64,000 bases of DNA from Lichenibacterium dinghuense (GCF_021730615.1 NZ_JAJLMN010000001.1:1302501-1366500), one strand, 5' to 3'; numbered from the stretch's first letter, positions 16,954 to 26,641 are shown. Translations and numbers: made by a program. Notes: generated by a model from the sequence alone, not told the origin.

Positions 16954-17655
16954 TCAGGACAGCAGCCCGGCCAGGACGTTGATCGTGAGCGCCAGGATCA
17001 CCGTGTTGAAGGTGAAGGCCACGAGCCCGTGCACGGTGCCGATGCGGCGCATGCGCTTCGAGGTGAACTCCACATCGGCGGTCTGCGACGCGACGCCGAT
17101 CACCACGGCGAAGTGGATGAAGTCCCAGTAGTCGGGCGCGTCGTCGTCCGGGAAGCGCAGCCCGCCCTGCTGCAGCGTGGCCGGATCGCCGTCGTCGTCC
17201 GGCGCGTAATATTCGTGGGCGTAGTGCAGCGCGAAGATGAGCTGCGTGACGAACCACGAGGCCGACACGCTGACGAAGGCCAGGGCCACGCGCAGGACCT
17301 CGTCGAGTCCCCGCGCGCCCTTGGCGAAGGACAGCTCCACCGCCACCGCGGCGAGCGATGCCGCCGACAGGGCCAGCACCAGGCCGAGGATGATGCCCTG
17401 GCCCTCGTCCTGCCGCGCCGCGGCGTCCCGGATGAAGGGCGCGCCGCGCCGCGCCACGTGCCGCAGCGTCGTCGCAACATAGGCGATGCAGCCGACGTCC
17501 CAGCCCAGGATGCCCCGCGTCGGCCCGTCGAGGCCGGAGGGGACCAGCGCGAGGACGCCCCAGACCGCGAGGCTCGACGCGAAGCAGGCGAGGAGGCGCG
17601 GGCGCGAGCGGAACGGGCCGAGGTAGCGGAGGGGCGAACGGCGGGGAGCGGCCAT
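16954..17655 (-). CDS. DUF1345 membrane protein
   Basis: A 233-residue inner membrane protein of the DUF1345 family. About five hydrophobic segments are visible (for example LLACFASSLAVWGVLALV, GIILGLVLALSAASLAAVAV, VALAFVSVSASWFVTQLIFAL). The family motif FALHYAHEYYAP lies near residue 145 and DYWDFIHFAVVIGVASQTADV near 180. Biochemical function is unknown. It is convergent with the YciI gene, with stops five bases apart, and has no partner in its own direction. Confidence 0.88.
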   Translation of the reverse strand: MAAPRRSPLRYLGPFRSRPRLLACFASSLAVWGVLALVPSGLDGPTRGILGWDVGCIAYVATTLRHVARRGAPFIRDAAARQDEGQGIILGLVLALSAASLAAVAVELSFAKGARGLDEVLRVALAFVSVSASWFVTQLIFALHYAHEYYAPDDDGDPATLQQGGLRFPDDDAPDYWDFIHFAVVIGVASQTADVEFTSKRMRRIGTVHGLVAFTFNTVILALTINVLAGLLS

Positions 17656-17846
17656 GGTCGACGCTCATGGCCCGGCGCCGGGGCCGGCGCAACGTCGCAC
17701 GGGACATTTGAACCGGCGCCCCCTCTCCGTCGCCGGCCGGAGCGCCCGCGACCGGCAGCGCGATTCTGTCATTTGCGTGTCTCCTTTACGCCGTCGCAAC
17801 CCGTTTGAGATCAGTTGACCCGCGTCCATGGGCCGCGGGAGCCGCA

Positions 17847-18671
17847 ATGCAACTCAGTCGAGACGAAGTCTTTCGCATCTTCAACGTGCGTGATCGGGGT
17901 GGTGATCGCAGGCCTTTGATGTTCGCCCATGGTTTCGGCTGCGATCAAAGCATGTGGGATGCGGTCGCTCCGGCGTTCGAAGACGAGTACAGGGTCGTCC
18001 TGTTCGACCACGTCGGCGCGGGCGCGTCCGATCCGAGCGCCTATGACCGGGTCCGGCATTCCGACCTCGCCGGCTATGCCGCGGACGTCAACGCCATCTG
18101 CGACGCGCTCGATCTCCGAAACGTCACCTTCGTCGGGCATTCGGTGAGCGCGACGATCGGCGTCCTGGCCGCGATCCGGCGGCCCGGGCGCTTCTCCGAT
18201 CTGGTGCTGATCGGGCCGTCCCCGTGCTACCTCAACGACGGCGACTACCGCGGCGGCTTCGACCGGTCGACGCTCGACGAGCTGCTCGACGTCATGGACA
18301 GCAACTTCCTGGGCTGGTCCAGCGCGATCGCCCCAACCATCATGGGCAACGCCGACCGGCCGGAGCTCGGGACCCGCCTGGCCGAGAGCTTCTGCCGCGC
18401 CGACCCGGTCATCGTCAGGCAGTTCGCCCGCGTCACCTTCTTCTCGGACAACCGGGCCGACCTGCCCGGATCGCGGACGCCCGCCCTCATCCTGCAGTGC
18501 GCCGACGACGTCATCGCGCCCGATTCCGTCGGCGCCTACATGCACGAACACCTGCCCAACAGCCGGCTCCTCCGCCTCAAGGCCAGCGGCCACTGCCCCC
18601 ACGTGAGCGACCCCGACGAGGTGATCGCCGTCATGAAGGGCCATCTCCGGGACGTGGCGGCCCACCCATGA
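17847..18671 (+). CDS. RsbQ-like alpha/beta hydrolase
   Basis: A 274-residue hydrolase of the RsbQ type. The catalytic triad is readable at almost the same numbers as Bacillus RsbQ (Ser96/Asp219/His247 in the known protein): Ser99 in VGHSVSA, Asp221 in CADDVIAP and His249 in GHCPHVSDPD. The N-terminus FNVRDRGG...FAHGFGCDQSMWD also fits. In Bacillus, RsbQ is required for the PAS-phosphatase RsbP to sense energy stress. Here the stop overlaps (ATGA) the start of a PAS-PAS-GGDEF-EAL gene, so the hydrolase probably serves that sensor. GGGAG precedes the chosen ATG. Confidence 0.92.
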   Translation: MQLSRDEVFRIFNVRDRGGDRRPLMFAHGFGCDQSMWDAVAPAFEDEYRVVLFDHVGAGASDPSAYDRVRHSDLAGYAADVNAICDALDLRNVTFVGHSVSATIGVLAAIRRPGRFSDLVLIGPSPCYLNDGDYRGGFDRSTLDELLDVMDSNFLGWSSAIAPTIMGNADRPELGTRLAESFCRADPVIVRQFARVTFFSDNRADLPGSRTPALILQCADDVIAPDSVGAYMHEHLPNSRLLRLKASGHCPHVSDPDEVIAVMKGHLRDVAAHP

Positions 18672-20833
18672 CCATGGCCGTGCTTCCGATCCCGGACCCG
18701 GCCTGCATCGAGCGCCTGTTCTTCCAGGACGCGCCCTGCGGCCTCTTCCTCACCGACGAGGCGGGCGTCATCCGCGCCGTCAGCGACACCATGCTGGCCT
18801 GGATGGAGCGGACGCGGGACGAGGTCGTCGGCCGGCTCCGCTTCCAGGACACGTTGACGGCCGCCGGCCGGATCTACGCGGAGACGCACCTGCTGCCGAT
18901 GCTGCGGAAGCGGCGCGGCTTCCAGGAGATCGCGATGACGCTGCGCAGCCCGAGCGGCATCGAGCGCTCCGTCCTCGTCACGGCCGCCGGCCGGGGCGGG
19001 AGCGACGGATCGGACGCGGCGGCCTTCGTGGTCTACGGCGCCGAGCATCGGCGCCTCTACGAGCGCGAGCTGGCCGCCATGCGGGCCGCCGCCCAGACCC
19101 GCATTTGCTGGCTGCGCCAGGTGGAGACCATGGCCGGGATCGGCGCGTGGACGCTGGACCTGTCCACGCGCCGCCTCACCTGGTCGGATCAGATGTTCGC
19201 GCTGCACGACTGGCCGGTCGGCGACGCTCCCGACCTCGACGGGCTGCTGGCCCTGCTCGACGGTCCCTGGCGCGACAGGCTCGCGTCGGACATCCGGCAC
19301 ACGGTCGAGACGGCGAGCCCGCTGGACGTCGAGGTCGAGATGGTGACGGCCCGCGGGCGTCGGCGCGTGGTCCACGCCGTGGCCGAGCTGGAGAAGGAAG
19401 GCGGGAAGCCCTGCCGCCTCGTCGGCGTCCTGCAGGACGTCACGGAACGGCACGAAGACCAGAAGCGCCTGTGGCGCGGCGCCCACATCGACGACCTGTC
19501 CGGCGCCGCCAACCGGAGCTGGTTCCAGCGGGAGCAGGTCGAGGCGCTCGTCCGGGCCAAGCGCGACAGGGCCGCGTTGACGCTGCTCCTGCTCGACCTC
19601 GACGGGTTCAAGGAGGTGAACGACACGCTCGGCCATCAGGCCGGGGATCAGGTCATCCGGACGGTCGCGCAGCGCATCCGCGATCTCCTGCCGGCCGAGG
19701 CCTTCTTCGCGCGGCTCGGCGGGGATGAGTTCGCGATCCTGCTGCCGTCCTCCACGGGCGACGGAGCCGGCGTCGAGCGCCTCGCCGGGGAGATCCAGGA
19801 CCGGGTGCGGGCGCCGATCCCTCACGAGATGCACCGCGCCAGCGTGACGGTGTCGATCGGCGCCGCGAGCTTCCCGGCCGACGCGGAGCAGCCGACCGAC
19901 CTGTTCAAATGCGCCGACATGGCGCTCTACAAGGTCAAGCGCTCCGGGCGCGGGGCGCTCGGCCGGTTCAGTTCCGAACTCCATTCCGTCTTCGACGCGC
20001 GCCGCGCCGCGATCGAGAAGGTGCGATGCGCCGCCCGCGACGGCCGGATCGTCCCGTTCTACCAGCCCAAGGTCAGGCTCGCGGATCGGACGTCCTGCGG
20101 CCACGAGGCGCTGGTCCGCATCACGAACCCGGACGGCACCGTCAGCGGCCCCGCCGACTTCGCCCAGGCCTTCGACGACGCCGAGGCCGCGAGGACCATG
20201 GACGGGCGAGTGCTGGAGGGCGTGGTCCGCGATCTCGCGCGCTGGCGCGCGGCGGGCCTGAGCCCCGGGCCGATCAGCCTCAACGTCTCGGAAGCGAGCC
20301 TGCAGGGCGGGTATGTGGACCGCCTGCTGGCGCTCCTCGCCGAGGCCGATCTGCCGGCCTCCGCGATCGAGGTCGAGATCGTGGAAACGGTGCTGCTCGG
20401 GACGGACTCGAGGACGACGGAGCCGCTGTTCGCCAAACTGCACCGGGCCGGGATCTCGATCGCCCTGGACGATTTCGGCACCGGCTTCGCCTCGCTGTCG
20501 CACCTGCGCGACCTGCCCATCGACACCCTGAAGCTCGACAAATCCTTCGTGCTCGGCCTCGCCGCGAAGCCGCAAAACCGCGCCATCGTCCGCTCGGTCG
20601 TGGACCTGGCCCACAACCTGTGCCTCAGCGTCGTGGCGGAGGGGATCGAGACGGAGGAGGCCTGCGCGTTCCTCCGAGCCACGGGCTGCGACGCCGGCCA
20701 GGGATTCCTGTTCGGCGCCGCCCTGCCGTTCAACGACATGTTCGCAGGCCCATGCGACGCTGCCGGCCTCGGCGGGGTGGAGGGCGCCCCGCGGAGCGGG
20801 AGCGCCGAGCCGGCGAGGCCGGCCTCGGTCTGA
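18668..20833 (+). CDS. PAS-PAS-GGDEF-EAL c-di-GMP turnover protein
   Basis: A 721-residue soluble signalling protein. The first PAS domain lies at about residues 8-130 (FQDAPCGLFLTDEAGVIRAV) and a second PAS/PAC at about 150-275 (GIGAWTLDLSTRRLTWSDQMF, VGVLQDVTER). The GGDEF domain has an intact GGDEF at 351-355. The EAL domain retains YQPKV, EALVR (Glu480), the asparagine of SLNVSEASL, DDFGTGF (601-602), KLDKSF and EGIETEE, so both activities are possible. No membrane segment is visible. The start overlaps the RsbQ-like gene by four bases. Regulation by a hydrolase-derived ligand binding a PAS domain is inferred from RsbQ-RsbP. Confidence 0.95.
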   Translation: MTMAVLPIPDPACIERLFFQDAPCGLFLTDEAGVIRAVSDTMLAWMERTRDEVVGRLRFQDTLTAAGRIYAETHLLPMLRKRRGFQEIAMTLRSPSGIERSVLVTAAGRGGSDGSDAAAFVVYGAEHRRLYERELAAMRAAAQTRICWLRQVETMAGIGAWTLDLSTRRLTWSDQMFALHDWPVGDAPDLDGLLALLDGPWRDRLASDIRHTVETASPLDVEVEMVTARGRRRVVHAVAELEKEGGKPCRLVGVLQDVTERHEDQKRLWRGAHIDDLSGAANRSWFQREQVEALVRAKRDRAALTLLLLDLDGFKEVNDTLGHQAGDQVIRTVAQRIRDLLPAEAFFARLGGDEFAILLPSSTGDGAGVERLAGEIQDRVRAPIPHEMHRASVTVSIGAASFPADAEQPTDLFKCADMALYKVKRSGRGALGRFSSELHSVFDARRAAIEKVRCAARDGRIVPFYQPKVRLADRTSCGHEALVRITNPDGTVSGPADFAQAFDDAEAARTMDGRVLEGVVRDLARWRAAGLSPGPISLNVSEASLQGGYVDRLLALLAEADLPASAIEVEIVETVLLGTDSRTTEPLFAKLHRAGISIALDDFGTGFASLSHLRDLPIDTLKLDKSFVLGLAAKPQNRAIVRSVVDLAHNLCLSVVAEGIETEEACAFLRATGCDAGQGFLFGAALPFNDMFAGPCDAAGLGGVEGAPRSGSAEPARPASV

Positions 20834-20866
20834 CGCGATCCGTGGGATGGACGGACCGGCGGTCCG

Positions 20867-21670
20867 CTATCCCGCGATCCTCGGCTCCGCGCGGCTCGGC
20901 CCCGGCAGCGCGGCGTCGCCGCTGCCGTCCTTCAGCGCCACGCCGGTGAGCGACAGCGCGAGGGCCTGGTCGGCCAGCCAGGCGATCGTGTGCGCGGCGG
21001 CCTCCGGCGCGAGCCCGCACGGGCGGATGTTGGACACGCAGTTGCGGGCCTCGTCGGTGAGGCCGACCCGCGGGCCGAAGGTGAGGTAGGCGCCGAGGCT
21101 GTCGGCCGCCGACAGGCCCGGCCGCTCGCCGATCAGCACCACGACGAGCCGGACGCCGAGGATCGCGCCGACCTCGTCGCCGAGCGCCACGCGCCCCTGC
21201 CGCGCCAGCACGACGGGGGCGAGGCGGCGCGGCGCCAGCCGCGGCAGCAGCGCGCCGAGCAGCGGCAGGGCGTTGGCGTCGACCGCGGAGGCCGACAGCC
21301 CGTCCGCCACCACGACGCAGACCTCGGCGTCCGACGCACCGATGCCCCCGAGCAGCGCCCGGCTGCGGGCCGACAGGCGGCGGCCGAAGTCGGGGCGGCG
21401 CAGGTAGGTGGCGCGGTCGGGCGCGGCGCTCTCGACCTCGACGGCCTCGCGCCCGAGCGCCCGGAGCCCCGCCCGCAGCGCGTCGAGGTCCGCCGCCGCG
21501 TGGACGGCGTCGCGCGCCCGCGCGTGGGCGAGGCCGAGCTTGAGCATCTCGCGGGTGGGCAGCGACGCCCCGGAGCGGCCGAGCGCGAGCCGCGCCGGCG
21601 TGAGGGCGGCGAGCTCGCCCCAAGGATCGGGCGTGACGGGCGCGGGCGGCCGGGCGGCCGGCGCGCTCAC
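20867..21670 (-). CDS. eutC: Ethanolamine ammonia-lyase small subunit
   Basis: Light chain of adenosylcobalamin-dependent ethanolamine ammonia-lyase, 267 residues. Family landmarks are [23 protein letters not shown] near residue 28, [11 protein letters not shown] near 90, [12 protein letters not shown] near 120, and [24 protein letters not shown] with RNCVSNIRP near 180-215. EutC contributes part of the cobalamin pocket. Its ATG overlaps the eutB stop, giving coupled translation and an equimolar complex. The enzyme splits ethanolamine into acetaldehyde and ammonia. Confidence 0.97.
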   Translation of the reverse strand: MSAPAARPPAPVTPDPWGELAALTPARLALGRSGASLPTREMLKLGLAHARARDAVHAAADLDALRAGLRALGREAVEVESAAPDRATYLRRPDFGRRLSARSRALLGGIGASDAEVCVVVADGLSASAVDANALPLLGALLPRLAPRRLAPVVLARQGRVALGDEVGAILGVRLVVVLIGERPGLSAADSLGAYLTFGPRVGLTDEARNCVSNIRPCGLAPEAAAHTIAWLADQALALSLTGVALKDGSGDAALPGPSRAEPRIAG

Positions 21671-23049
21671 GCGGCCTCCGGTCGGGCGAGCAGGGGGTGC
21701 GAGCCCGTGGGCGCCCGGAGCCGCCCGTCCGGCCCGGTGATGCCCATGCGCAGCAGCCAGGCCTCGAACTCCGGCGCGCGCTTCACGCCCAGCGCGTCGC
21801 GCAGGTAGAGCTGGTCGTGGAAGGACGTCGACTGGTAGTTCAGCATCACGTCATCGGCTCCCGGCACGCCCATGATGTAGGTGACGCCAGCGGCGGCCAG
21901 CAGCGTCATCAGCGCGTCCATGTCGTCCGCGTCGGCCTCGGCGTGGTTGGTGTAGCAGACGTCGCAGCCCATCGGCAGGCCCATCAGCTTGCCGCAGAAG
22001 TGGTCCTCCAGCCCGGCGCGGGTGATCTGCTTGCCGTCGTAGAGGTATTCGGGCCCGATGAAGCCCACCACCGTGTTGACGAGCAGCGGGTCGAAGGCGC
22101 GCGCCACCGCGTAGGCGCGGGCCTCGAGGGTCTGCTGGTCGACCCCGTGATGCGCCCCGGCCGACAGGGCCGAGCCCTGGCCGGTCTCGAAATACATCAC
22201 GTTCCGCCCGACCGTGCCGCGCTTGAGGCTCAGCCCGGCCTCGTGCGCTTCGCGCAGCAGCCCGAGCGTCACGCCGAACGAGGCGTTGGCGGCCTCGGTG
22301 CCGGCGATCGACTGGAACACGAGGTCGACCGGCGCGCCGGCCTCGATCAGCCCGATCGTGGTGGTGGCGTGGGTCAGCACGCAGCTCTGGGTCGGGATGG
22401 CGTGGCGCGCGATCACGTCGTCGAGGAGGTGGCACAGGCGCGCCAGCACGGCGGGCGCGTCGGAGGCCGGGTTGATGCCGATCACGGCGTCGCCGCAGCC
22501 GTAGAGCAGACCCTCCGCCACCGCGGCCGCGATCCCGTCCGGGTCGTCGGTCGGGTGGTTCGGCTGCAGCCGCACCGCCATGGTGCCGGGCAGCCCGATC
22601 GTGTTGCGGAAGCGCGTGACGACCCCGCACTTCTTCGCCGCCAGGATGAGGTCCTGGTTGCGCATGAGCTTGGACACCGCCGCCGCCATCTCGGGCGTCA
22701 CCCCCGGCGCGACCCGCGCCAGCATGGCCGGGCTCGCGAGGTCGGACAGGAGCCAGTCGCGGAAGTCTCCCACCGTGAGGTGGGAGACCGGCGCGAAGGC
22801 GGCCTCGTCGTGTGTGTCGACGATGAGCCGGGTGACGTCGTCCTCCTCGTAGGGGATCACCGGCCGCGCCAGGAAGGTCCTGAGCGGCAGGTCGGCGAGG
22901 CAGTGGCGCGCCGCCAGCCCCTCCTCGGCCGAGCCCGCCGCGATGCCGGCCAGCAGGTCGCCCGAGCGGAGCGGCGTCGCCTTGGCCATCAGGTCCTTGA
23001 GGTCGGCGAAGGCCCAGGTGGTCCGGCCGACCGCGTGGGAATAGGCCAT
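21667..23049 (-). CDS. eutB: Ethanolamine ammonia-lyase large subunit
   Basis: Catalytic TIM-barrel subunit, 460 residues, close to the usual length. Recognisable segments are [23 protein letters not shown] near residue 150, [12 protein letters not shown] near 185, [14 protein letters not shown] near 225, [15 protein letters not shown] near 250 and [17 protein letters not shown] near 365. Together with EutC it needs adenosylcobalamin. No microcompartment shell, ethanolamine transporter, EutA reactivase or acetaldehyde dehydrogenase gene is next to it, so this is the minimal eutBC form typical of proteobacteria without a metabolosome. No B12-box-like leader was seen upstream. Confidence 0.97.
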   Translation of the reverse strand: MAYSHAVGRTTWAFADLKDLMAKATPLRSGDLLAGIAAGSAEEGLAARHCLADLPLRTFLARPVIPYEEDDVTRLIVDTHDEAAFAPVSHLTVGDFRDWLLSDLASPAMLARVAPGVTPEMAAAVSKLMRNQDLILAAKKCGVVTRFRNTIGLPGTMAVRLQPNHPTDDPDGIAAAVAEGLLYGCGDAVIGINPASDAPAVLARLCHLLDDVIARHAIPTQSCVLTHATTTIGLIEAGAPVDLVFQSIAGTEAANASFGVTLGLLREAHEAGLSLKRGTVGRNVMYFETGQGSALSAGAHHGVDQQTLEARAYAVARAFDPLLVNTVVGFIGPEYLYDGKQITRAGLEDHFCGKLMGLPMGCDVCYTNHAEADADDMDALMTLLAAAGVTYIMGVPGADDVMLNYQSTSFHDQLYLRDALGVKRAPEFEAWLLRMGITGPDGRLRAPTGSHPLLARPEAA

Positions 23050-23190
23050 CCGGTGTCTCCCCGTGCATCGAGGGGGAGTGTTTCACATCTGGCCGGCCGG
23101 CGTCGAGGGAGGGCCGAGGCCGCGCTCCATGACGACCCTGCGCTCTTCGCCCGGTGTCGGCTGCCGTGACCCGCCTGACGGCGAAGCAGG

Positions 23191-23625
23191 TCACTTGAAC
23201 GCGCTCGGCAGCCCTTCGCGCTCCTTCTGCGCCGTCGGGCGGTAGTCGTAGGTCGGGTAGAACTCGGTGCGGTAGGCGCCCCAGGCCGTGCGCTCCAGGG
23301 CGCGGTTGACCTCGCGCAGCCGCTCCGCCGGGAAGCGCAGCGTCACCACCTGGCCGACGCCCATCAGCACCTGCCAGGACAGGACCTCGACGCCGGGCGG
23401 CGGGAAGCTCTCGGTGAAGCCCTGCCGCTTCAGGCGCGCGTTGATCTCGTCGAGCGTCTGCGATTCGTCGTGGCGGAGGAACACCGTCAGCGTCGTCATG
23501 CCCCTGTCGGCGGCCGCGGGCGGGGCGGGCGGGGGCACGGCGGAAACCTCCTGGGCCGCGGCCGGGGCGGCCAGGAGCAGGCCGATCAGCAGGGCGGTGG
23601 CGCCGCGGCGTTTGTCGAACATCAT
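23191..23625 (-). CDS. Secreted hypothetical protein
   Basis: A 144-residue exported protein, not recognised. The signal peptide MMFDKRRGATALLIGLLLAAPAAA is followed by a proline/alanine spacer. A small alpha/beta domain follows with TTLTVFLRHDESQTLDEINARL (residues 44-65), GVEVLSWQVLMGVGQVVTLRF and a YPTYDYRPTAQKERE tail. The layout, a beta strand, helix, strand, with a predicted VVTLRFPAERLREVNRAL helix, suggests a ferredoxin-like fold. AAAGGA precedes the ATG. It is divergent from the ABC importer, but a link is only positional. Confidence 0.65.
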   Translation of the reverse strand: MMFDKRRGATALLIGLLLAAPAAAQEVSAVPPPAPPAAADRGMTTLTVFLRHDESQTLDEINARLKRQGFTESFPPPGVEVLSWQVLMGVGQVVTLRFPAERLREVNRALERTAWGAYRTEFYPTYDYRPTAQKEREGLPSAFK

Positions 23626-23767
23626 GGGTCCTTTCGGGACGATCGGGGCCCGGGCGGGGGCCGCAGTCTCGGGCGGGCGCCGTCGCGGGACTGTCAGAAA
23701 CCCGTGCTAGCGCGGGCCGTCGTCCCGTGGCAGCCTCGCCGCGCGGCACCCGCACGCATGGGGTTAG

Positions 23768-24871
23768 ATGATGAAGACTGCTTCCAGGTTCCTGGCCTCG
23801 CTGTCGGTGCTGGCCGTCGCGGCGGCGTCGCCGGCCTTCGCCCAGTCGTCGGACGACCTCGTCAAGGCCGCCAAGGCCGAGGGCCAGCTCTCCGTCATCG
23901 CCCTGCCCCACGACTGGTGCGGCTACGGCGGCATGATCGACGGCTTCAAGGCCAAATACGGCCTGACCCTGAACGAGCTGAACCCGGACGCCGGCTCGGG
24001 CGACGAGGTCGAGGCCATCCGCGCCAACAAGGGCAACAAGGGCCCGCAGGCCCCCGACGTGATCGACGTCGGCCTGTCCTTCGGCCCGACGGCCGCGGCC
24101 GAGGGGCTGCTGATGCCCTACAAGGTGCCGACCTGGGACTCGATCCCGGCCGACGACAAGGCCGCGGACGGCGCCTGGTACGGCGACTATTACGGCGTGC
24201 TCGCCTTCGAGGTGAACAAGGACATCGTCAAGACGGCGCCGGCCGACTGGCCGGACCTGCTCGGGCCCGACCTCAAGAACAGCGTGGCCCTGGCGGGCGA
24301 CCCGCGCGTCGCCAACCAGGCGATCCTGGCGGTCTACGCCGCCGGCCTGTCGAAGTCGGGCGGCGACGCCGCCAAGGCGGCCCAGGCCGGGCTCGACTTC
24401 TTCGCCACCCTGAACAAGGACGGCAACTTCGTGCCCACCATCGGCAAGGTGGCGTCGCTGGCGCAGGGCGCGACCCCCGTGATCGTGCGCTGGGACTACA
24501 ACGCGCTGGCCGACCGCGACACGCTGAAGGGCAATCCGGAGGTGGACGTCGTGGTGCCGAAGACCGGCGTGGTGGCGGGCGTCTACGTGCAGGCTATCTC
24601 GGCCTACGCACCCCACCCCAACGCCGCCAAGCTGTGGATGGACTACGTTTATTCCGACGAGGGCCAGCTCAACTACCTCAAGGGCTACTGCCACCCGATC
24701 CGCTATCAGGCGCTCGTGGCGGCCAACAAGGTGCCGGCCGACCTCATGAAGAAGCTGCCGCCCGCCGAGGCCTACGCCCACGCGGTGTTTCCGACGCTGG
24801 ACCAGCAGAACAGCGCCAAGGCGACGATCTCGACGGGTTGGGACAAGACCGTCGGCGCCAACGTGAAGTGA
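23768..24871 (+). CDS. ABC transporter periplasmic substrate-binding protein
   Basis: A 367-residue type II periplasmic binding protein, family 1 extracellular solute-binding. The signal peptide is MMKTASRFLASLSVLAVAAASPAFA. Following motifs are DDLVKAAKAEGQLSV, LPHDWCGYGGMIDGFKAKYG, GDEVEAIRANKGN and the C-terminal lobe AYAPHPNAAKLWMDYVYSDEGQ. This group includes binding proteins for ferric iron, polyamines and 2-aminoethylphosphonate; the substrate here is open, and the two tyrosines of a ferric site are not obvious. It is first in a four-gene operon with two permeases and an ATPase. Confidence 0.93.
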   Translation: MMKTASRFLASLSVLAVAAASPAFAQSSDDLVKAAKAEGQLSVIALPHDWCGYGGMIDGFKAKYGLTLNELNPDAGSGDEVEAIRANKGNKGPQAPDVIDVGLSFGPTAAAEGLLMPYKVPTWDSIPADDKAADGAWYGDYYGVLAFEVNKDIVKTAPADWPDLLGPDLKNSVALAGDPRVANQAILAVYAAGLSKSGGDAAKAAQAGLDFFATLNKDGNFVPTIGKVASLAQGATPVIVRWDYNALADRDTLKGNPEVDVVVPKTGVVAGVYVQAISAYAPHPNAAKLWMDYVYSDEGQLNYLKGYCHPIRYQALVAANKVPADLMKKLPPAEAYAHAVFPTLDQQNSAKATISTGWDKTVGANVK

Positions 24872-24942
24872 TCTGAGCCGACCTGTGAAACGCGGGGACG
24901 GGTGAGCCGCCCGTCCCCGCCCCCAACCCGAGACGAGGCACG

Positions 24943-25839
24943 ATGGCCCAGGTCGACGCGGTCGCGATGGCGACGCCGGCTCCCCCGGCGCGGGCGCCGA
25001 TGTCGGCCGCCTGGCTCGGCGTCGTGCCGTTCTTCTCCTTCGCGGCGCTGTTCCTGCTTCTGCCCACCGCCTACCTCGTGGTCGGCGCCTTCCAGGACGC
25101 CGAGGGGCACTTCACGCTCGCCAACCTCGCGGGCCTGTGGGAGCCCGGCATCCGCAGCGCCTACCTGATCAGCCTGGAGGTCAGCGCCGCCTCGGCCCTG
25201 CTCGGCGCCATCGGCGGCTTCGCCCTCGCCTGGGCGGTGGTGCTGGGCGGTCTGCCGCGCTGGATCCGCCCCGTGCTGATGACCTTCTCGGGCGTCGCCT
25301 CGAACTTCGCCGGCCTGCCGCTGGCCTTCGCCTTCATCGCCACGCTGGGCCGCACCGGCCTCGTCACGACGCTGCTGCAGAGCCTGTTCGGCTTCAGCCT
25401 CTACCGGACGGGCTTCAACATCCTGAGCTTCTCGGGGCTGACGCTGACCTACCTCTACTTCCAGATCCCCCTGATGGTGCTGATCCTCACCCCGGCGCTC
25501 GACGGGCTGAAGCGCGAGTGGGGCGAGGCGGCCAGCATCCTCGGCGCCTCCACCTTCACGTACTGGCGCCTGGTGGTCATCCCTATCCTGTGGCCGAGCC
25601 TGCTCGGCACGACGCTCCTGCTCTTCGCCAACTCCTTCGGCGCCATCGCGACCGCCTACGGGCTGACGGGCTCGACCCTGAACCTCGTCACCATCCTGCT
25701 CTACGCCCAGATCCGCGGCGACGTGCTGCACGACCCGCACCTCGGCTACGCGCTCGCGCTCGGCATGGTGGCGATCACCGGCGCTTCCAACGCTCTCTAC
25801 ATCTACCTCCGCGCGCGCTCCGAGCGGTGGCTGCGTTGA
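24943..25839 (+). CDS. ABC transporter permease, first subunit
   Basis: A 298-residue inner membrane permease of the binding-protein-dependent family with about six membrane helices. The EAA loop that contacts the ATPase is visible as KREWGEAASILGASTFTYWRLVVIPIL near residue 190. It lies 71 bases downstream of the binding protein gene, and its stop overlaps a possible TTG start of the second permease. It forms a heterodimeric pore with that protein. Confidence 0.93.
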   Translation: MAQVDAVAMATPAPPARAPMSAAWLGVVPFFSFAALFLLLPTAYLVVGAFQDAEGHFTLANLAGLWEPGIRSAYLISLEVSAASALLGAIGGFALAWAVVLGGLPRWIRPVLMTFSGVASNFAGLPLAFAFIATLGRTGLVTTLLQSLFGFSLYRTGFNILSFSGLTLTYLYFQIPLMVLILTPALDGLKREWGEAASILGASTFTYWRLVVIPILWPSLLGTTLLLFANSFGAIATAYGLTGSTLNLVTILLYAQIRGDVLHDPHLGYALALGMVAITGASNALYIYLRARSERWLR

Positions 25840-25853
25840 TCGGCTCCCGCACC

Positions 25854-26639
25854 ATGGGCCACAGGATCGCGGCCTGGGCCGCCTTCGCGGTCGGCGTCCT
25901 CTACTTCCTCGTGCCGCTGGTCGGCACGGTGGAGTTCTCGCTGCGCATCCGCCGCGGCGGCTACAGCCTCGGCGCCTACAGCAACGTGCTGAGCGACCCC
26001 GCCTTCTGGTCGACCTTCGGCTTCTCGGCCGCGGCCGCCGTGGCGACGATCCTGGTCGGCACGCTGCTGGTGGTGCCCACCGCCTATTGGATCAGGCTGA
26101 AGCTGCCGCGCCTGCGGCCGGTCGTCGAGTTCATCACCCTCATGCCGCTCGTCGTGCCCGCCATCGTGCTCGTGTTCGGCTACCTGCGCCTCTACAACTC
26201 GTCGTCCTGGCTGCCGCTGACGGGGCAGACCTGGAGCACGGACGTGCTGCTCGTCTTCGGCTACGTCGTGCTGGCGCTGCCCTACCTCTACCGCGCGGTC
26301 GACACGGGCCTGCGCTCCATCGATCTGCGCAGCCTGACCGAGGCGGCCGAGAGCCTGGGCGCGCGGCGCGCGACGATCCTGTTCCGCGTGATCCTGCCCA
26401 ACGTCCGCGCCGCCGTGCTGAGCGGCGCCTTCCTGACCTTCGCCATCGTGATCGGCGAGTTCACGCTGGCGAGCCTGCTCGACCGGCCGGCCTTCGGGCC
26501 GTATCTGCAGAACGTCGGCGCCAACAAGGCCTACGAGCCCTCGGCCCTGGCCTTCATCGCCTTCGCGGTCACCTGGGCCTGCATGGGGCTGATCCAGCTC
26601 TTCGCCCGCGATCCCGCCGCCCGGTCCGTGAGGGTGTGA
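25854..26639 (+). CDS. ABC transporter permease, second subunit
   Basis: A 261-residue inner membrane permease with six hydrophobic helices and an EAA loop TEAAESLGARRATILFRVILPNVR near residue 165. The ATG at 25854 has no clear ribosome binding site. A TTG at 25836 overlaps the previous stop (TTGA), has GGTGG five bases upstream and would add six residues, so it is a realistic alternative. The ATPase gene begins two bases after this stop. Confidence 0.9.
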   Translation: MGHRIAAWAAFAVGVLYFLVPLVGTVEFSLRIRRGGYSLGAYSNVLSDPAFWSTFGFSAAAAVATILVGTLLVVPTAYWIRLKLPRLRPVVEFITLMPLVVPAIVLVFGYLRLYNSSSWLPLTGQTWSTDVLLVFGYVVLALPYLYRAVDTGLRSIDLRSLTEAAESLGARRATILFRVILPNVRAAVLSGAFLTFAIVIGEFTLASLLDRPAFGPYLQNVGANKAYEPSALAFIAFAVTWACMGLIQLFARDPAARSVRV

Positions 26640-26641
26640 CC

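Noticed and set aside
23050-23190. A possible adenosylcobalamin riboswitch before eutB
   Set aside because: No B12-box-like GCCACTG element or suitable stem set could be found in the 140-base gap.
21851-24781. A 976-codon minus-strand frame
   Set aside because: It is arginine/glycine-rich shadow sequence overlapping eutB, the secreted protein and the ABC binding protein genes, without any domain.
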